In this document: positions 6,785 through 9,348 of the stretch, in pieces
Numbering within the stretch: the stretch's first letter is position 1
How the letters are laid out: each line of letters starts with the position of its first letter
Assembly: GCA_020426065.1 (NCBI GenBank)
Contig: JAGQQT010000130.1
Span: 1 to 9,348, forward strand
Direction: 5' to 3'
DNA length: 9,348 bases
Origin: Planctomycetaceae bacterium
GTDB taxonomy: Bacteria; Planctomycetota; Planctomycetia; Planctomycetales; Planctomycetaceae
The notes under the pieces: model-generated
Told to the model about the DNA's origin: nothing
The model's input: only the letters and a program-made list of their open reading frames with translations
Database searches by the model: none
Program-made: the position numbers and the translations under genes

Positions 6785-8074
6785 CTAAACTGCTCGCAGC
6801 AGGCAGGCAGCGCTCTGGCCCATAGATGTCCGGTTCACGCTCAAAGCGATCGAATTGCTGAGCGAGCGGACCTGATCCCGCACCACATTCAATCGACAAC
6901 CTGGATCTGGAGTTTCGTAGTTGAGAGTGACCGGCAATTCCCGATGGTGCAAAGCCAGAATGGATCCAGCCAGCTCAACCGCTCCGGTTCCGGCATCAAA
7001 CTGGCCGAAATAACTTCCCAAAGCGATGACGGGTAGTTGAGCGGCAGCCGAGCCGAGTGCCCGATGATAGGCAGCTGCTTCGACCACATCGTCTCGTTGA
7101 GTGCTTTTGCCATGGGCATTGATATGGCCGATTTCTTCAGCTCGCAATCCGGTTTGTCTCATCACTGACTGGATGGAGCCCACCAGACCGGGAGCATAAT
7201 GCGGGGTCTGGGTGATACGTCCATCGCATCCAGAACCAACAGCCAGAACTTCTGCATAGATGGAGGCACCTCGACGTTTGGCATGCTCATAGCTTTCCAG
7301 CACAAACACGGCGGAACCTTCTCCCACAACAGTTCCATCCCGATCCCGATCAAAAGGTCGGCAGGCCCGTTCGGGATCATCTACGCGACGAGTCAGGCTT
7401 TCAAATGAGTTGAAGCGGGCAACGTCAAACGGATCGGTGGCCGAACTGCTGGCACCGACAATCATGCAATCGGCAGCGCCACGCTGAATGGAACCAATGG
7501 CTTCTGCCAGGGCAAGCAGTGCCGAGGATTCGCGGCTGGTGATTGTGTTATTGTGAGCCCGGGCATCGTGCTCGATGGCAACGTGGCAGGCAGGCATGTT
7601 GGGCAGTTGACGAAGCAGCCACAGTGGTGGGATTTTTCCCATCCGCTCTTCGCCCCAGCGGGCAAACTGGTTCAGGTCATTGACGGCAGAATCAGATCGT
7701 GCAGCGGCGACCAGTTCTTCTGGAGTTGAGGAGATATGCCCTGCTCCGAAGACCACGCCCAGGCGATCCGGGTCGACATCACCCATTCTCAGGCCCGCAT
7801 CGTTCATGCTCATGCTGGCCGCGGCGACGCCCAGTTGGACATCCCGACTCATCACTTTGATGAATTTGCGGTTGTAGATGTGCTCAACCGGATCGAAGTC
7901 GTGGATTTCCGCTCCAATTTTGGAGGGAAGTCGTGTCGAAGGGACCGATTTCAGAAAGCCAATCCCCGAACGTGCGTTGATCAGGCTTTGCCAGAAAGCC
8001 TGTTTGCCGATCCCAATGGGAGAAACGACACCAACGCCCGTGATCACCACAGGTGTGCGATGTGAATGTAACAT
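6785..8074 (-). CDS. Beta-ketoacyl-ACP synthase homologue lacking catalytic residues (KAS II/chain-length-factor-like)
   Basis: This 429-residue protein has the full thiolase-fold KAS II (FabF) layout: VVITGVGVVSPIG (9-21), RPFDRDRDGTVVGEGSAVFVLESYEHAKRRG (239-269), INAHGKST (318-325), GAVELAGSILAL (364-375). Ungapped comparison with E. coli FabF as remembered puts E182 (in TITSRESSALL) at the nucleophilic cysteine, since the spacing to AADCMIVGA is identical. H321 keeps the first catalytic histidine, but Q358 replaces the second histidine and G353 the lysine. The C-terminal GFGGTN loop is also lost (NRTSMGQ). It is therefore unlikely to condense acyl chains by the usual route. Chain-length factors (KSbeta) and KSQ loading domains also lack the cysteine, usually carrying glutamine; glutamate is uncommon. 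It might partner an active KAS encoded elsewhere or have another acyl-binding role. The ATG at 8074 has only a weak Shine-Dalgarno sequence. No ACP or second KAS gene is in view. Confidence 0.9.
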   Translation of the reverse strand: MLHSHRTPVVITGVGVVSPIGIGKQAFWQSLINARSGIGFLKSVPSTRLPSKIGAEIHDFDPVEHIYNRKFIKVMSRDVQLGVAAASMSMNDAGLRMGDVDPDRLGVVFGAGHISSTPEELVAAARSDSAVNDLNQFARWGEERMGKIPPLWLLRQLPNMPACHVAIEHDARAHNNTITSRESSALLALAEAIGSIQRGAADCMIVGASSSATDPFDVARFNSFESLTRRVDDPERACRPFDRDRDGTVVGEGSAVFVLESYEHAKRRGASIYAEVLAVGSGCDGRITQTPHYAPGLVGSIQSVMRQTGLRAEEIGHINAHGKSTQRDDVVEAAAYHRALGSAAAQLPVIALGSYFGQFDAGTGAVELAGSILALHHRELPVTLNYETPDPGCRLNVVRDQVRSLSNSIALSVNRTSMGQSAACLLRAV

Positions 8075-8461
8075 GTCCAGCCTGACCCATCTCGATGAAC
8101 TGCCTGATCCCTGGAGTGGGCAGCAAATTCATCGCTGCGAAAAACGCAATGTTTCTTACGATTTCGTTTCGCTTGCAGTCTTGTCGATCAATCAAAGGTT
8201 GACTTTGACTGATCTTCATAAGGTAAGTACGAATCATTCAGGCCTTGGTCCTTGCCTGAAAGTTCGCTTGTGTTGTCCACTGTGTGAGTCTCGAAGACTG
8301 CACTCAGCCAACAATCACTGGTTTGCGATCCTGCACAAAGCAGCATCGTAAAGGTGGGAAATTTTGAGAATGGCCTCCATGATTTCTCATGTCACAGATC
8401 CCCGCAAACTGGTCCGTTTTCATACGGAAATCTGTGTCCTCCATTATGGCATCATTCCACC

Positions 8462-8563
8462 GTTTACAGCACGTAAACCGGCTGCAACCTGTAAAAATCA
8501 GCCACTTTCTCAACTTTCATTAACACGATCTGGACCCCTCCAGACAGAATTAACTCAAGTTAA
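8462..8563. repeat. Cluster of three short perfect palindromes
   Basis: Within about 100 bases lie GTTTAC-AGCAC-GTAAAC (8462-8478), TCTGGA-CCCC-TCCAGA (8529-8544) and TTAACT-CA-AGTTAA (8550-8563), each with perfect 6-base arms. A weaker pair GGCTG/CAGCC (8480-8484 and 8499-8503) lies between them. They differ in sequence, so they are not copies of one repeat. They may be regulator sites or transcript hairpins downstream of a possible promoter at 8589-8617. Confidence 0.35.
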
Positions 8564-8588
8564 CAATCACAAATAGACTGTTCCTGAT

Positions 8589-8617
8589 ATTTCACCGCAT
8601 ATTCTCTATTCTGTCAA
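8589..8617 (-). promoter_or_regulatory. Possible sigma-70-like promoter towards KAS-like gene
   Basis: On the minus strand a perfect TTGACA (8617-8612) is followed after 17 bases by TGAAAT (8594-8589). The -35 and the spacing are ideal, but the -10 matches TATAAT at only four positions and lacks the important second-position A. It would transcribe leftward through the palindrome cluster towards the KAS-like gene. TTGACA will occur by chance at this scale, so confidence is low. Confidence 0.25.
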
Positions 8618-8674
8618 GTCCGAACTCTGGTCAAACGGTCGGATGGCCCCAGTTGTTCACTGCTGAGTGTGAAT

Positions 8675-9175
8675 CTATGTATACTTATTTTCTGGAATTA
8701 AATCATCTGGTAAATCCTGGCTGAGACGCTCAAGCAGATCGCAGGATCGTTTTCCTGTTGGCTGCAGCAAGATTCGGCGTTCGGAATCTCCCAGCGATTC
8801 AATATTGATTTCCAGGTAGTCCTGGGGAAGGACCTCCGGGTATTTGTTTGACCATTCCACCAGGGAGATCGCCTTCCCTTCCAGCAATTCCTCGATTCCC
8901 AGTTCGTACAGTTCTTCCGGGGATTCAATGCGGTACAGGTCCAGATGGTGGATCATCTGGTCTCCCAGATAATGCTGAATCAGAGAATAGGTGGGGCTGC
9001 TGACGGCATTTTCATCAACACCCAGAGCCTCAGCAAATGCCCTGCTGAAGGCGGTTTTGCCTGCTCCCAGTGTTCCATTCAGGGCAATGACTGTCCCGGG
9101 GGGGGCCAGCAGGGCCAGATGTCTGGCCAGTTTTTCGGTGCGGGAAAGGGAATCGCTGTGGTAGTGGTAAGTCAT
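8675..9175 (-). CDS. tsaE: tRNA threonylcarbamoyladenosine biosynthesis ATPase TsaE
   Basis: This 166-residue cytoplasmic P-loop protein is TsaE (YjeE). It binds the TsaB-TsaD pair and uses ATP hydrolysis to drive the threonylcarbamoyl transfer that forms t6A37 in ANN-decoding tRNAs. Visible family features are the N-terminal region SDSLSRTEKLARHLA (7-21), the Walker A loop GTLGAGKT (34-41), the switch-like SPTYSLIQHY (60-69), HHLDLYRIESPEELYELGIEE (76-96) with D79, and LVEWSNKYPEVLP (105-117) with the conserved W108. Its length is near the usual 150 to 160 residues with a short C-terminal tail. The ATG at 9175 has no clear Shine-Dalgarno site but gives the normal family N-terminus. It ends at TAG (8677-8675) before a 600-base gap; no T-tailed terminator hairpin is visible directly after it. 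A possible upstream gene ends 131 bases before it on the same strand. Confidence 0.95.
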   Translation of the reverse strand: MTYHYHSDSLSRTEKLARHLALLAPPGTVIALNGTLGAGKTAFSRAFAEALGVDENAVSSPTYSLIQHYLGDQMIHHLDLYRIESPEELYELGIEELLEGKAISLVEWSNKYPEVLPQDYLEINIESLGDSERRILLQPTGKRSCDLLERLSQDLPDDLIPENKYT

Positions 9176-9306
9176 GAGTTGTCTGTTCGGAATGTGGAAT
9201 CATGCAGGGCGATGTTGCTGGCCTGGTTTGATCAGGTGGATTCTGTGGAATGTTTTCGGGCGTTGGTTTTCTGTGAAGAGATGGCTCGTTATGCTGTCCA
9301 GTCTTA

Positions 9307-9348
9307 TCAACGACTGGTGATGATTTCATACTCATGACCATGCTCAAG
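9307..9348 (-). CDS. Possible C-terminal end of an upstream gene
   Basis: Reading inward from the right edge, one minus-strand frame encodes LEHGHEYEIITSR and ends at TGA (9309-9307). The composition looks like a protein C-terminus and the orientation matches tsaE, but thirteen residues are too few to name a family. The 131 bases from 9176 to 9306 then form the gap to tsaE and show nothing recognisable. The next bases beyond the window would settle this. Confidence 0.3.
   Translation of the reverse strand, partial: LEHGHEYEIITSR

Larger units (their letters stand above)
8075..8674. other. 600-base intergenic region without recognisable gene
   Basis: This gap separates tsaE from the KAS-like gene; both lie on the minus strand. 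Short open frames exist on both strands, but none has a family motif, a ribosome site or coding-like composition. The part from about 8340 to 8640 is more AT-rich and holds several palindromes and a possible minus-strand promoter, listed separately. TGCG-AAAAA-CGCA at about 8134-8146 is a further small hairpin without a T-run. If transcription of the KAS-like gene begins at the possible promoter, its 5' leader would be about 500 bases, long enough for a small RNA or leader regulation, but no known riboswitch core is evident. Confidence 0.5.

Noticed and set aside
7884..8237. 117-codon minus-strand frame running from the gap into the KAS-like gene
   Set aside because: More than half overlaps the N-terminal part of the KAS-like gene in another frame, and the sequence has no domain features.
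8364..8576. 70-codon plus-strand frame in the gap between the KAS-like gene and tsaE, considered as a small protein
   Set aside because: No ribosome site, no domain or membrane pattern, and it crosses the palindrome cluster; nothing supports translation.
9030..9347. 105-codon minus-strand frame, rich in Pro, Gln and Arg, at the right edge
   Set aside because: It overlaps the tsaE N-terminal part in another frame and has no family-like features.

Overview
The window looks like bacterial chromosome from a planctomycete of intermediate GC content. This rests on family recognition and style, not on a marker gene. The large partial protein at the left edge matches, from memory, a planctomycete-type family with a divergent glycoside hydrolase 38-like fold. 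The genes mostly lack strong Shine-Dalgarno sites, and two consecutive genes use GTG and TTG starts. No insertion sequence, phage gene, CRISPR array, rRNA or convincing tRNA is visible.

Layout. 1-1612 (minus): the first ~537 codons of a GH38-like protein whose C-terminus lies beyond the left edge. 1613-2256: a 644-base divergent gap with several consecutive inverted repeats, including a rod-shaped hairpin of about 20 pairs whose wobble pairs favour a plus-strand transcript. 2257-3090 (plus): uroporphyrinogen-III synthase, hemD. 3060-3560 (minus): SixA-type histidine phosphatase, overlapping the hemD 3' end by 31 bases. 3566-4543 (minus): aldo/keto reductase with an intact D/Y/K/H tetrad and a TTG start. 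4610-6568 (minus): glutamine-hydrolysing asparagine synthase with a GTG start. 6785-8074 (minus): beta-ketoacyl synthase homologue that has lost the active-site cysteine, the second histidine and the lysine. 8075-8674: 600 bases without a recognisable gene but with a cluster of small palindromes and a possible promoter. 8675-9175 (minus): TsaE, the tRNA threonylcarbamoyladenosine ATPase. 9307-9348 (minus): possible last 13 codons of another gene.

How the genes may work together. asnB, the reductase and sixA are closely spaced on one strand (66 and 5 bases apart) and probably form a transcription unit; the KAS-like gene lies 217 bases upstream in the same orientation. hemD and tsaE are housekeeping genes (tetrapyrrole synthesis and tRNA t6A modification) with no evident link to the rest. 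The most interesting items are the KAS-like protein with the pattern of a chain-length factor or non-condensing KAS, its position beside an asparagine-synthase-type amidotransferase and a reductase, and the structured gap upstream of hemD. No clearly new multi-gene system can be asserted from this sequence alone.
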